Shown piece by piece: positions 8,665-16,666 of a stretch of DNA of 64,000 nt (its first letter is position 1; each line of letters starts with the position of its first letter). The notes below the pieces were generated by a model. It did no database searches, was not told the origin of the DNA, and saw nothing but the letters and a program-made list of their open reading frames with translations. The stretch lies in NCBI GenBank assembly GCA_016720825.1, contig JADKJV010000002.1, positions 248,001 through 312,000 of the forward strand. The letters are read 5' to 3'. The position numbers and the translations under genes were made by a program. Source of the stretch: Chitinophagaceae bacterium (lineage in GTDB: Bacteria; Bacteroidota; Bacteroidia; Chitinophagales; Chitinophagaceae).

Positions 8665-8967
8665 GGCTTTAAGATTTGTTGCCTGCCAATCCTGTAAACT
8701 GCGTCGTTGGCAGACAGGTTAAAAAAAATAAAGAACTTCAACTGTTCAGGGGGTGAGGACTAATCGGGAGTGGTTTTTGTGTTCTTTAGAATGTTAAGAC
8801 CGATTCCGGTAAAAACAAAAAAATCATCAGCTAAATTGATAAAAAAGTAATGCACAGATATGCACCTGAGGAAAATCATATAAATGCCTGTGATAACATA
8901 ATTTAAATCAGTCCTTCACGGCTAATAATTTTAAAACTTCATCCATCCATTTGCCCTGTAGCCCCGG
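8665..8967. other. intergenic region without recognisable gene
   Basis: About 300 bases between the start of the coiled-coil gene and the stop of the adhesin gene. It is A/T-rich in its middle. I see no ORF of interest, RNA gene, clear terminator or repeat here; it presumably holds the promoter of the coiled-coil gene. Confidence 0.5.
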
Positions 8968-11900
8968 TTAATCCCTCACTGCTATCACCATCCATCTGCT
9001 GTCTGCCGCACTGTATTGCATCGTTACACAGCCATTTCCCGTTGTAATAATATCAGCCCCGCTGAGTGTATTAATCCGGTTCGTAGCCACAGAGCCTGTT
9101 CCCAGATTTACAATAGTCATGTTCTGCCCGGTCGTATTCAGTACCGTAAGTATTTTTCCATCCACACCATTCTGGAAACCGCTGACGGAGAAAGCCGCCG
9201 TAGGACCGGAAACAGTTACAAAACTGAATTTCCCGGCATTTACATTGGGGTTTACACCATTCAATAATACGAGGGTGTTCTGGCGGTAAGCCAGGTCACC
9301 ATTTATATCCACATTCGTTTCAGGAAGTGTTGTATTGAAGCCGGCATTGGCATTCTGAAGCACTGTCAGGGCATTGGATCTGGCGTTATCTGCTGATCCA
9401 TTCCCTACCTGGAATAACCGGTTCGCATCATTGGCGGCAGCCGCGTCGGCTGCATTGGCTGAATCATTATAAACACCCACTACAAAACCTGCGTAAGATT
9501 TTGACTTGGTGAACCTTCCCGCAGACATTGAATAATCACCGGCCGCTACAGTAAAACCACCCGTACTCATGGCTGCCAGACCACTGGCCATGGTGGATGT
9601 ACCCAGGGAAACTGTATAACCTGCAATCGCTGAATTATTATACCCAATGGCAGTAGACGCATCCCCGCTGGCAGTAATATTCAAACCCATCGCCCTGGCA
9701 CCCAGGCCGGAAGCAACCGCGTTATTACCAACCGCAAAACTTTCAGCAGTGAGTGCCTCCGTATTGACACCTAATGCCACGGAAGCCTGGCCTTTGGCTT
9801 TTGTGTTATTACCCGCAGCGAAGGAGTAATTCCCGACACTGTCTTTATCCCAGTTCACAGAAAGCACATAGCCAGTCCTGAACGCACCTTTATCCGCATA
9901 CCACAGCGTACGCCTGCCCGCACCAGAGACCGGTGGCGGGCCCGGAGTGACAGCGGCAACACCTGTGGCCGAAAACAACACGCTGCTGTCAGCCACGTGT
10001 AAACGGGCCTGTGGCGAAACAGTGCCAATACCTGTTAATCCCGCCGAAGTAACATAGACATCGTTATTCACGGAAAACGAGCCGTTCACTTTTAAGTAGT
10101 CAGTGGCAAAGTTGCCCTGTATCAGTGGTGTGATTGTTCCGCTGTTATCAATGGCCAGGATATTGTTTATCGCCAGCCCCGCGCCTACCCCGTTTCCTAT
10201 CAACACATTTCCTGTGCCAATGGTTGCACTGCCAGCCGTATTTCCAATATAAATGTTATTGCTACCTGAAGATCCGGATCCGGCATCATTACCCAGGTAA
10301 ATCCCATTCGTAAGTATCCCGGTACCATTGCCTGCATAAGTTCCGATCGCAATGTTATAAGATCCGGTTGCCGCTAACATGGCACTGTTTCCAATAGCAA
10401 TATTATTGTCTGCATTGACAGACGTCCTCAGTGCATCATTTCCAATAACCAGGTTATTATCTCCCGTAGTCAGGTTGTGTAATGCATAATACCCCAATGC
10501 CACATTAAAATCACCAGATATATTGTCATTGAGAGAATACATCCCCATCCCGATATTATAAAGCCCGGAAACATTTGAACCCAAAGCCGGTGCACCGACA
10601 GCAATGTTCCCTGCACCAATTGTATTTGCCTGCAGCGAAGAACTGCCTATGGCCGTATTCCCGCCGCCGGTTGTATTATTAAGGAGACCAGCAGCACCAA
10701 CGGCCGTATTCCCTATTCCTGTTGTGCTTTTTGCAAGCGCATTGGAACCCATCGCCGTATTGAACGAACCCGTTGTATTTTTTGATAATGTACTGGCGCC
10801 AACAGCTGCATTGAACTGGCCAAAAGTATTACTGTATAATGCCGAATCCCCGATGGCTGTTATACCATTTACAACCTGGGCATTATATAAAGCCGCCGTA
10901 CCGACTGCCACATTCGCTGAACCAGCGATGTTTTTATACAAGGCCTGTTTGCCAATCGCCAGGTTACCTGAACCTGTAGTATTATTCTTCAGTGTGCTTG
11001 CACCTAATGAAGTATTGTTGTCCCCGGAAGTATTAAAGTACATGGAAGAATCTCCAATAACAGTCAAACCCATGCCGGTATTAAAAGATTCTAATGCAGT
11101 GCTGCCAATCACCACCAGGCCATTCACACCGCTGGAATTTGCTGCCGCGAAATACCCGATCGCGACATTATTATCCCCGTTATTCCCATTACCAAGAGCG
11201 TTATGCCCGATGGCTACTGAATTTGATGCAGTATCTGATCCATGTAATGCAGAAGAACCCAACACAGTATTAAACCCGCCGGAGACTATTCTTGATCCAG
11301 CGGAAGACCCAATAACCACATTCTGAAATCCTGATTGCATTAATGGCATGGTTAAATAACCAATACCAACATTTTCCCCGCCCGTCTGGTTATTCCGCAT
11401 CACATTTCTGCCAATAGCCACATTATAGCTACCGGTTGTATTGTTTTCCATATTCAACCGGCCAATGGCAATATTCTCAACAGCGTTCAGGGAGTTATTG
11501 AGTGAACGTTCGCCGATGGCGATACAGTTTCCGCAGAAAGAGCCGTTTTGCATAGCCTGGTATCCCAGGGCAATATTGCGGTAACCGGTTGTGTTTTTAG
11601 AAAGCGCACTGTCACCAAATGCAATATTCGAAATGCCGGTTGTATTTTTTATACCTGCATTCCTTCCCAGGAAAAAATTCCCGCCGGTAATATCCCACTG
11701 TCCGGCCCAGGTATTATTCAGTTTGATACGTACAGGCATATTGTCTGTGGTGCCAATAAAATTTACAGCCGTATCGGTCCCTGAATTGCCGGCCAGTCCC
11801 CATGCGTTTTTATTTACATCTGCTGTGGCTATCAGTTTCACCCAGGTTGAACCATTCCAGTAATAATAACCAGCGCCCTGACCACCGGAAATAGAAGCGT

Positions 11901-12117
11901 TTGTGTTATACACCAGCAGGGAAACATCAGGGGAAACAATCGTTGCTATGTCTGTTGTTGCCAATAGATTCACCCTGGGAATCAGCAACCCTTTGGAGGT
12001 ACTGGTAACATCGAGTTGTGCACTGGCTGCCGGTGTGCTGGTACCAACTCCTACAGACTGTGTATGGGCACAAAAAGAGAGCAGGCATGCTGAGAGAATC
12101 AGGATGGTGAAACGCAT
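8968..12117 (-). CDS. giant secreted repeat adhesin with beta-solenoid and YadA-head-like repeats
   Basis: The 1049-residue protein starts with a signal peptide (MRFTILILSACLLSFCAHTQ) and a head domain, VGVGTSTPAASAQLDV...GLLIP, then YYYWNGSTWVKL. This head is shared with the fibre protein at 15119-16468. Residues ~140-660 hold about twenty repeats of ~24 residues of the form TTGSxNxAIGxxALxxN. Residues ~760-890 hold shorter YadA-head-like repeats (SxAxGxNxxAxG). A distinct C-terminal cap follows (FSVSGFQNGVDGKILTVLN). Such repeats form stacked beta-helices in adhesins and fibre proteins. No YadA anchor and no T9SS tail is visible, so the mode of attachment is unclear. It is probably controlled with the neighbouring two-component genes. 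Confidence 0.8.
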   Translation of the reverse strand: MRFTILILSACLLSFCAHTQSVGVGTSTPAASAQLDVTSTSKGLLIPRVNLLATTDIATIVSPDVSLLVYNTNASISGGQGAGYYYWNGSTWVKLIATADVNKNAWGLAGNSGTDTAVNFIGTTDNMPVRIKLNNTWAGQWDITGGNFFLGRNAGIKNTTGISNIAFGDSALSKNTTGYRNIALGYQAMQNGSFCGNCIAIGERSLNNSLNAVENIAIGRLNMENNTTGSYNVAIGRNVMRNNQTGGENVGIGYLTMPLMQSGFQNVVIGSSAGSRIVSGGFNTVLGSSALHGSDTASNSVAIGHNALGNGNNGDNNVAIGYFAAANSSGVNGLVVIGSTALESFNTGMGLTVIGDSSMYFNTSGDNNTSLGASTLKNNTTGSGNLAIGKQALYKNIAGSANVAVGTAALYNAQVVNGITAIGDSALYSNTFGQFNAAVGASTLSKNTTGSFNTAMGSNALAKSTTGIGNTAVGAAGLLNNTTGGGNTAIGSSSLQANTIGAGNIAVGAPALGSNVSGLYNIGMGMYSLNDNISGDFNVALGYYALHNLTTGDNNLVIGNDALRTSVNADNNIAIGNSAMLAATGSYNIAIGTYAGNGTGILTNGIYLGNDAGSGSSGSNNIYIGNTAGSATIGTGNVLIGNGVGAGLAINNILAIDNSGTITPLIQGNFATDYLKVNGSFSVNNDVYVTSAGLTGIGTVSPQARLHVADSSVLFSATGVAAVTPGPPPVSGAGRRTLWYADKGAFRTGYVLSVNWDKDSVGNYSFAAGNNTKAKGQASVALGVNTEALTAESFAVGNNAVASGLGARAMGLNITASGDASTAIGYNNSAIAGYTVSLGTSTMASGLAAMSTGGFTVAAGDYSMSAGRFTKSKSYAGFVVGVYNDSANAADAAAANDANRLFQVGNGSADNARSNALTVLQNANAGFNTTLPETNVDINGDLAYRQNTLVLLNGVNPNVNAGKFSFVTVSGPTAAFSVSGFQNGVDGKILTVLNTTGQNMTIVNLGTGSVATNRINTLSGADIITTGNGCVTMQYSAADSRWMVIAVRD

Positions 12118-12160
12118 GAAAATATATTTTCATAAAGGTTCCTTATCCGGATCAGGGTTT

Positions 12161-12180
12161 TATCACCCGCAGGGGTGATA
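12161..12180. promoter_or_regulatory. palindromic operator candidate upstream of the repeat adhesin gene
   Basis: Perfect 8-base arms TATCACCC and GGGTGATA flank a 4-base spacer, 44 bases upstream of the adhesin start codon. Related sites occur at 14951-14973, 15088-15103 and, degenerate, at 16510-16532, all inside this locus. It is a candidate binding site for the adjacent LuxR-type regulator (inference). Confidence 0.6.
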
Positions 12181-12189
12181 TTGTATGGT

Positions 12190-12813
12190 CTACTTTGACA
12201 TCAGCTGGCGCAGACGGATAATAACGCCATACCGGCTTGTAGCATCAAGCTTGAGGTAAATGCTCTTCAGGTGGGATTTGATTGTATTTACAGATAAAAA
12301 CAGTTTTTCAGCAAGCTGGTTATTGGTGAGCCCTTCATTAATCAGTACGGCAATTTCAAATTCACGTTCACTCAGCGGAGAGAGCAGGTGTTTGTTGATT
12401 TTTTCAATCACTGGTGGTGGCAGCACCAGGTTTAGTTCACGGGCATGATTGGAGATGGCAATTTCCATCGAAGCCTGCAGTGTTTTTTCATTAAACGGCT
12501 TTACGATATACCCACCCGGATTGACGCCCTTAGCCCTCTCCAGCGTTTGTTTATCGGCATGTGCCGTGAGAAATAAAAACGGGAGATGGTATTTACTGTT
12601 CAGTTCCTCGGCTATCCGGATCCCATCCCCTTCGGTGCCCAGGTTGATATCAAGGATCGCAGCATCCGGTGTGTTATCTTTTAATTGTTCCATGGCTTCT
12701 TCCTGGTCATAGGCGATACCCGACACCATGAAATCGGGATTATCAAAATAAGCCGCTATATGCTCCGCGATCGCAGGTTCATCCTCGACGATTAATATCC
12801 TTATTTTACTCAT
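12190..12813 (-). CDS. LuxR/NarL-type response regulator
   Basis: The 207-residue protein has a receiver domain (1-120) with acidic residues E10/D11/E12, phosphoacceptor Asp55 (AILDINLG), Thr in FLFLTAH and Lys in VKPF. It is followed by a C-terminal LuxR-type helix-turn-helix (about 145-205: LSEREFEIAVLINEGLTNNQLAEKLFLS). It therefore acts as a phosphorylation-dependent transcription factor. Its start overlaps the stop of the upstream histidine kinase gene by 4 bases, so the two are translationally coupled cognate partners. Likely targets are the flanking adhesin and fibre genes, judged from shared palindromes. Confidence 0.92.
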   Translation of the reverse strand: MSKIRILIVEDEPAIAEHIAAYFDNPDFMVSGIAYDQEEAMEQLKDNTPDAAILDINLGTEGDGIRIAEELNSKYHLPFLFLTAHADKQTLERAKGVNPGGYIVKPFNEKTLQASMEIAISNHARELNLVLPPPVIEKINKHLLSPLSEREFEIAVLINEGLTNNQLAEKLFLSVNTIKSHLKSIYLKLDATSRYGVIIRLRQLMSK

Positions 12814-14900
12814 GCGAGTGAATATTTGGTGATATACAGACTGACTTTGGCACCTTTTTCATTGGTAAATTCCGGCACCGCTTTCAGTTTCTGTGCAAAG
12901 GCCCTTACCATCCTTAAACCAAAAGAGCGGGTGTTTTTTGTATCAAGTCCCTCCGGAAAACCGGGGCCATTATCTTTCACCATCAGATGCAACCCTGCTT
13001 CCTCCCGTTTTAAAAGGATATTCAGTTCCCCATTCCTGTTCCCGCTGAATGCATATTTAAAAGAATTAGTAAGCAGTTCATTCAGGATAAGCCCCATGGG
13101 TATCATGGTATCCACATCCAGGTTCAGGTCTTCAATATCAGTGCTGATTTTTACTTTGTCTTGTGAAATATTATAGGAATCACATAGATTCTGCAGCAGG
13201 TTCCCGATATACGCCCGGGTTTTTATCCCTTTCAGGTTGTCTTCTGCATACAGATTTTGGTGAATCAGTGCCATACTCTGCACGCGGTTACGTCCCTCCT
13301 TGACAGCTTCTGCTGCCTGGTTATCCCGGATGGAAATACTCTGCAAATCGAGCAGGCTGCTTACTATCTGCATATTGTTTTTCACCCGATGGTGTATTTC
13401 CTTCATCAGCACCTGCATGTCTTCCGACTGTTTCATAATAACCATGCTTTTCTTATGCTGTTTCCGGTAAAGGGCGAGGATGGTAATAACGGACAGCAGC
13501 AGTAATACAGCTCCTGTTACCAACACCAGCCTGGTGTTCCTTTCTTTCTGCAGCTGTATTTCTTTCAGCTGGTTTTCCCTGTTGAGTGCCGTTTTGAGAG
13601 ATGTTTCTTTTTCAAGTTCTTTCTTGCGTGCTTTATTCTCACCTTCCAGCGCTTCTGCCAGGCTTTTCTCTTTTAACAAAACGGCATCCATCAGCGCATT
13701 CTCACGTTCCAGGCCTTCACGCATCAGCAGTTCCTTCATGAGCTGGTTCTGCTTGAGTTCATTTTGCAATTGCAGCACTTTCACTTCATCGCGGGTAAGG
13801 TTAGCCGACATAATATTTTCCAGGGAGCCGAGGTTTGTGAGATTACGCCCCGCATACAGTTGCGAGATATAATTCATCTGAATTGTGAAATTTTCATAGG
13901 CTCTTTTATAATCCCTGATTTCATAATAACTCTCAGCCATATTCCTGTACACGAGCGCATTCATTTCCGGGAATGTACTTTCCTTGGCTGTTTTTTTAGC
14001 CTTATCATAATACTTCGCACCTGTTACAGAATCATTTTGCGAAAGCCATAAATTTCCTAGGCAGATTTCATAACGGATCCGCCGGTTCATATCCTGGTTG
14101 GTATAAATAGTGCCGCTTAAACCATTCAGGATTTTTTCAGCCTCTTCCCAGCGCTTCAGCCGGATCAGCGACATGGCCCGGTTGATTTCTGCCATGTATG
14201 ATTCTGTAGTCAATCCAAGACCTTTGGCCATACTGGAAGCCATAACAGAAAAATATAAGGCCGAGTCATACATTTTTTTCCTGTAAAAAGTCTCGCCCAA
14301 TATTTCAGACACCCTCACCGCACCACTCTCATCACCTATATTCTTTTTTATCTCCAGCGACCTTACATAATAGGCCGTCCCCTCATTGTATCCCTGGAAA
14401 GAATTATACAGTAACCCCAGGTATTCCATCGCCTCCGATTCCATGTCAGGCCTTTTGATTTTCCTTGCCATTGGAATCGCTTCCACAAAATTGTTCACGG
14501 CCAGCCGGTAATTTCCCCGGTGGTATTGTGATTTGGCAAGCGAAATTGTGATTTGAGTACTGAGGAAATCGTCCGGGGTATCTTCAAGAATCGCGCGGGC
14601 CTGGGTATAATTCCCGAACGCCCGGCTGTAGGTTTCATATCCAAAATACAAATCCCCGATCTGCACAAAGGCACGGGCTTCCTGGAGCCGCAACCCGTTT
14701 TTACGGGCTTTGCCGCGTGCTTCATTAAATATACGGAGTGCGGTAGCTGTATCACCTGACTTCCAGGATCTACCTGCAGTGGCAAAAAGCTGTTCAATAT
14801 ATAATGAGTCCACCGGCTGTATTTCCTGTGCACCGGCCTGTGGCTGGGCAGCCAGGCCATTCCATAAAAACACAAATAATATCAGGTTTGTGAACTTCAT
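12810..14900 (-). CDS. TPR-containing sensor histidine kinase (HisKA_2/HWE-like)
   Basis: The ATG at 14900 is preferred over 14957 because a signal peptide (MKFTNLILFVFLWNGLAAQ) begins there. Periplasmic TPR-like helices span ~30-350, then a long Glu/Lys-rich coiled coil, one membrane segment (about 452-473: LVLVTGAVLLLLSVITILAL), a HisKA_2 dimerisation domain with phosphoacceptor His in EIHHRVKNNMQ (about residue 501), and an ATPase domain with NELLTNSFKYAF and DNGPGFP. This is the standard Bacteroidota TPR-kinase layout. It phosphorylates the coupled response regulator. The periplasmic TPR part probably senses an envelope protein rather than a small ligand. Confidence 0.9.
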   Translation of the reverse strand: MKFTNLILFVFLWNGLAAQPQAGAQEIQPVDSLYIEQLFATAGRSWKSGDTATALRIFNEARGKARKNGLRLQEARAFVQIGDLYFGYETYSRAFGNYTQARAILEDTPDDFLSTQITISLAKSQYHRGNYRLAVNNFVEAIPMARKIKRPDMESEAMEYLGLLYNSFQGYNEGTAYYVRSLEIKKNIGDESGAVRVSEILGETFYRKKMYDSALYFSVMASSMAKGLGLTTESYMAEINRAMSLIRLKRWEEAEKILNGLSGTIYTNQDMNRRIRYEICLGNLWLSQNDSVTGAKYYDKAKKTAKESTFPEMNALVYRNMAESYYEIRDYKRAYENFTIQMNYISQLYAGRNLTNLGSLENIMSANLTRDEVKVLQLQNELKQNQLMKELLMREGLERENALMDAVLLKEKSLAEALEGENKARKKELEKETSLKTALNRENQLKEIQLQKERNTRLVLVTGAVLLLLSVITILALYRKQHKKSMVIMKQSEDMQVLMKEIHHRVKNNMQIVSSLLDLQSISIRDNQAAEAVKEGRNRVQSMALIHQNLYAEDNLKGIKTRAYIGNLLQNLCDSYNISQDKVKISTDIEDLNLDVDTMIPMGLILNELLTNSFKYAFSGNRNGELNILLKREEAGLHLMVKDNGPGFPEGLDTKNTRSFGLRMVRAFAQKLKAVPEFTNEKGAKVSLYITKYSLA

Positions 14901-14950
14901 CAAAAAAAATGGTCTGTGAATATTCTGGAAAAAAGTTTTAATGAAAAACA

Positions 14951-14973
14951 GAATCACCCGGAATGAGTGATTC
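14951..14973. promoter_or_regulatory. palindromic operator candidate upstream of the histidine kinase gene
   Basis: Arms GAATCACCC and GAGTGATTC (8 of 9 positions match as reverse complement) surround a 5-base spacer, 51 bases upstream of the preferred kinase start. Same word as at 12161-12180. Confidence 0.55.
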
Positions 14974-15038
14974 TGCCGTGAAAAAACATTTTTCCGCAGT
15001 TTTTTTCACATTGCCAGTCAATTTTTTTTCGGTATCCT

Positions 15039-15076
15039 AAAGAGCTTCCAACCTTCTTAAAGTTGGAAGCTCTTTT
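15039..15076. terminator. strong hairpin after the fibre protein gene
   Basis: A 14-base perfect stem (AAAGAGCTTCCAAC paired with 15062-15075) with a 9-base loop follows the stop of the fibre gene by about 45 bases. The T run is short on both strands, so termination efficiency is uncertain, but the stem strength suggests a transcript boundary between the fibre gene and the kinase operon. Confidence 0.7.
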
Positions 15077-15087
15077 CTACCTGACAA

Positions 15088-15103
15088 TCACCCATTTGGG
15101 TGA
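15088..15103. promoter_or_regulatory. TCACCCATTTGGGTGA palindrome
   Basis: A 16-base palindrome, perfect except for the two central bases, lies between the fibre gene stop and the hairpin, about 190 bases upstream of the kinase start. It is the cleanest central-core match to the other three sites in the locus. Confidence 0.55.
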
Positions 15104-15118
15104 ATCCGGAAAAATGGT

Positions 15119-16468
15119 TTACTTATTTTTCTCCAGTGCATCCAGTCTTTTCTGCAATGCCTCAATCATTTTTTGCTGATCAGAAATCTGTTGTTGCAAT
15201 GTTTCTGTTTTAGATGCCGCCAGACGGTCCTGCAAATCTTTTATCTGCTGCTGCTGCTCCTGGATAGCCCTGATGGCAATTACACCAAACGACTGATACG
15301 TCATCATCATGAATGGCTCACCCGTCTCACGGTCTTTTTTATGAAACACCAGATCCGGGAAATACGGCTCCACATCCTGCGCCATAAAACCTATGGCTTT
15401 CCGGTCACTATCCTTACTGTCTGTATAGTTATAAATATAGGGTTTCAGCTGCATGAGATTATTTAATACAGGCTGCAATGGCTCGATGTTCTTTTTTAGA
15501 TTCCTGTCTGACAATGCTGTGTAAACCCCGGTTACCCGGTCTATATTCGCCCGGAGGCTACCATTGGCATAAAAATTCAGGGAGCTGTCAATGGAACCTA
15601 CATATAGACCCCATTTCAGGTTGATACTTGACGGATGGCGGAGTGAAAGCTGGTCACCATTACTAAACCCTGTAATTTGTACACGCCCTTCAGTCACATT
15701 ATTTATATCCGTTGGATAAGCTCCAACCCCAACATTATGACGGAACATCGCAATAGAAGGCGTATCAGCTGTAGCTGTATTCATAGGTGTTGCAAACGTA
15801 TAAAACCCTAATCCATTTGTCAGGTTACTGGTGCCTGGGTTCGTATTTTCTGTGTATGCCGAAATAGCTACAGTATTTGTAGCAGAAGTTATACCATCGG
15901 CAAGTAAGTACGAAATATCAAACGCCATGGTGACTTTCTGCCTTAATTCATTTCCAGCAACCGTTTTCCTGCTAACGCCGGCAAGTGTTAAGGCGGTAAT
16001 ATTATTTTTAGAATTCAATAAAGCCGAATCAACCATTTTCAGGATTTTTACTTTGGGGTTCCAGTTAAGAGCAGAACCTGTATAATCATCCATTATATCC
16101 ACACCATCTGCCTTATCCCTGAGCTGAACGCCCAGTCCCCCGGCCTGCCAGACATTATCAATGGCATTATCAGCCAGTTTTACCCATGATCCCAGGGTGG
16201 TGCTGAAATAATAATACCCCCGGGACATATCATTTCTTACCCCCGGCTGGGTAGTATTATACACAAGTACCCCATTGGCAGGGGCAGGCACGCTGGTCAC
16301 ATCTTTTAAACTGTCAATTGATATTTGTGGGATTAAAAGCCCTCTGTTAGTAGCCGACATATGAAGCAACGCAGAAGCAGCTGGTGATGAAGTACCAATG
16401 CCTACATTCTGTGCCGATACAGCTACTGAAAAAAGGAGAAAAAAGGAAATAGAAAAATAACGATACAT
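15119..16468 (-). CDS. secreted fibre-like protein with S74 intramolecular chaperone domain
   Basis: The 449-residue protein has a signal peptide, then the head NVGIGTSSPAASALLHMSATNRGLLIP and a YYYFSTTLGSWVKL motif shared with the repeat adhesin. A central beta-rich region precedes a C-terminal peptidase S74 / endosialidase chaperone domain. That domain shows SDRNLKKNIEPL with the Ser and Lys used in self-cleavage, IGFMAQDVEPYFPDLV, and a closing coiled coil rich in Gln and Lys. S74 domains trimerise fibres and then cut themselves off. The protein is probably a trimeric surface fibre. It is the partner of the adhesin on the far side of the two-component genes. Confidence 0.85.
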   Translation of the reverse strand: MYRYFSISFFLLFSVAVSAQNVGIGTSSPAASALLHMSATNRGLLIPQISIDSLKDVTSVPAPANGVLVYNTTQPGVRNDMSRGYYYFSTTLGSWVKLADNAIDNVWQAGGLGVQLRDKADGVDIMDDYTGSALNWNPKVKILKMVDSALLNSKNNITALTLAGVSRKTVAGNELRQKVTMAFDISYLLADGITSATNTVAISAYTENTNPGTSNLTNGLGFYTFATPMNTATADTPSIAMFRHNVGVGAYPTDINNVTEGRVQITGFSNGDQLSLRHPSSINLKWGLYVGSIDSSLNFYANGSLRANIDRVTGVYTALSDRNLKKNIEPLQPVLNNLMQLKPYIYNYTDSKDSDRKAIGFMAQDVEPYFPDLVFHKKDRETGEPFMMMTYQSFGVIAIRAIQEQQQQIKDLQDRLAASKTETLQQQISDQQKMIEALQKRLDALEKNK

Positions 16469-16509
16469 AATTGATGGTTTTGGCTATAAATATCATGCGA
16501 ATTGACGAC

Positions 16510-16532
16510 AATCAAGTACCCTATTTAGGTGA
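16510..16532. promoter_or_regulatory. degenerate TCACC/GGGT palindrome upstream of the fibre gene
   Basis: About 42-64 bases upstream of the fibre start. The right half AGGTGAT is intact and the left half (ATCAAGTACCC) is disturbed. It is recorded because its position matches the other sites in the locus. Confidence 0.35.
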
Positions 16533-16666
16533 TTTTACTCTATGTGCGGAAAATCTGTGCTATATATTGGAAATTAATTGACCCAAAAGGCAATTTTCGA
16601 CACTTTCTTCGCCTTTTTCGCCAGTTTTGAAGGGCTTGGCTAAATTCAATAACTTGCCCCTCCTCC

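Noticed and set aside
10604..11326. A 240-codon open frame on the plus strand inside the repeat adhesin
   Set aside because: It is the antisense image of the AIG repeats (peptide words such as PIAVFPxPVVLF repeat with the same period); codon regularity comes from the adhesin on the minus strand.
8968..12117. CRISPR-like periodicity in the adhesin gene
   Set aside because: The ~72-base period is protein repeats with synonymous drift, not identical repeats with unique spacers, and no cas genes are present.
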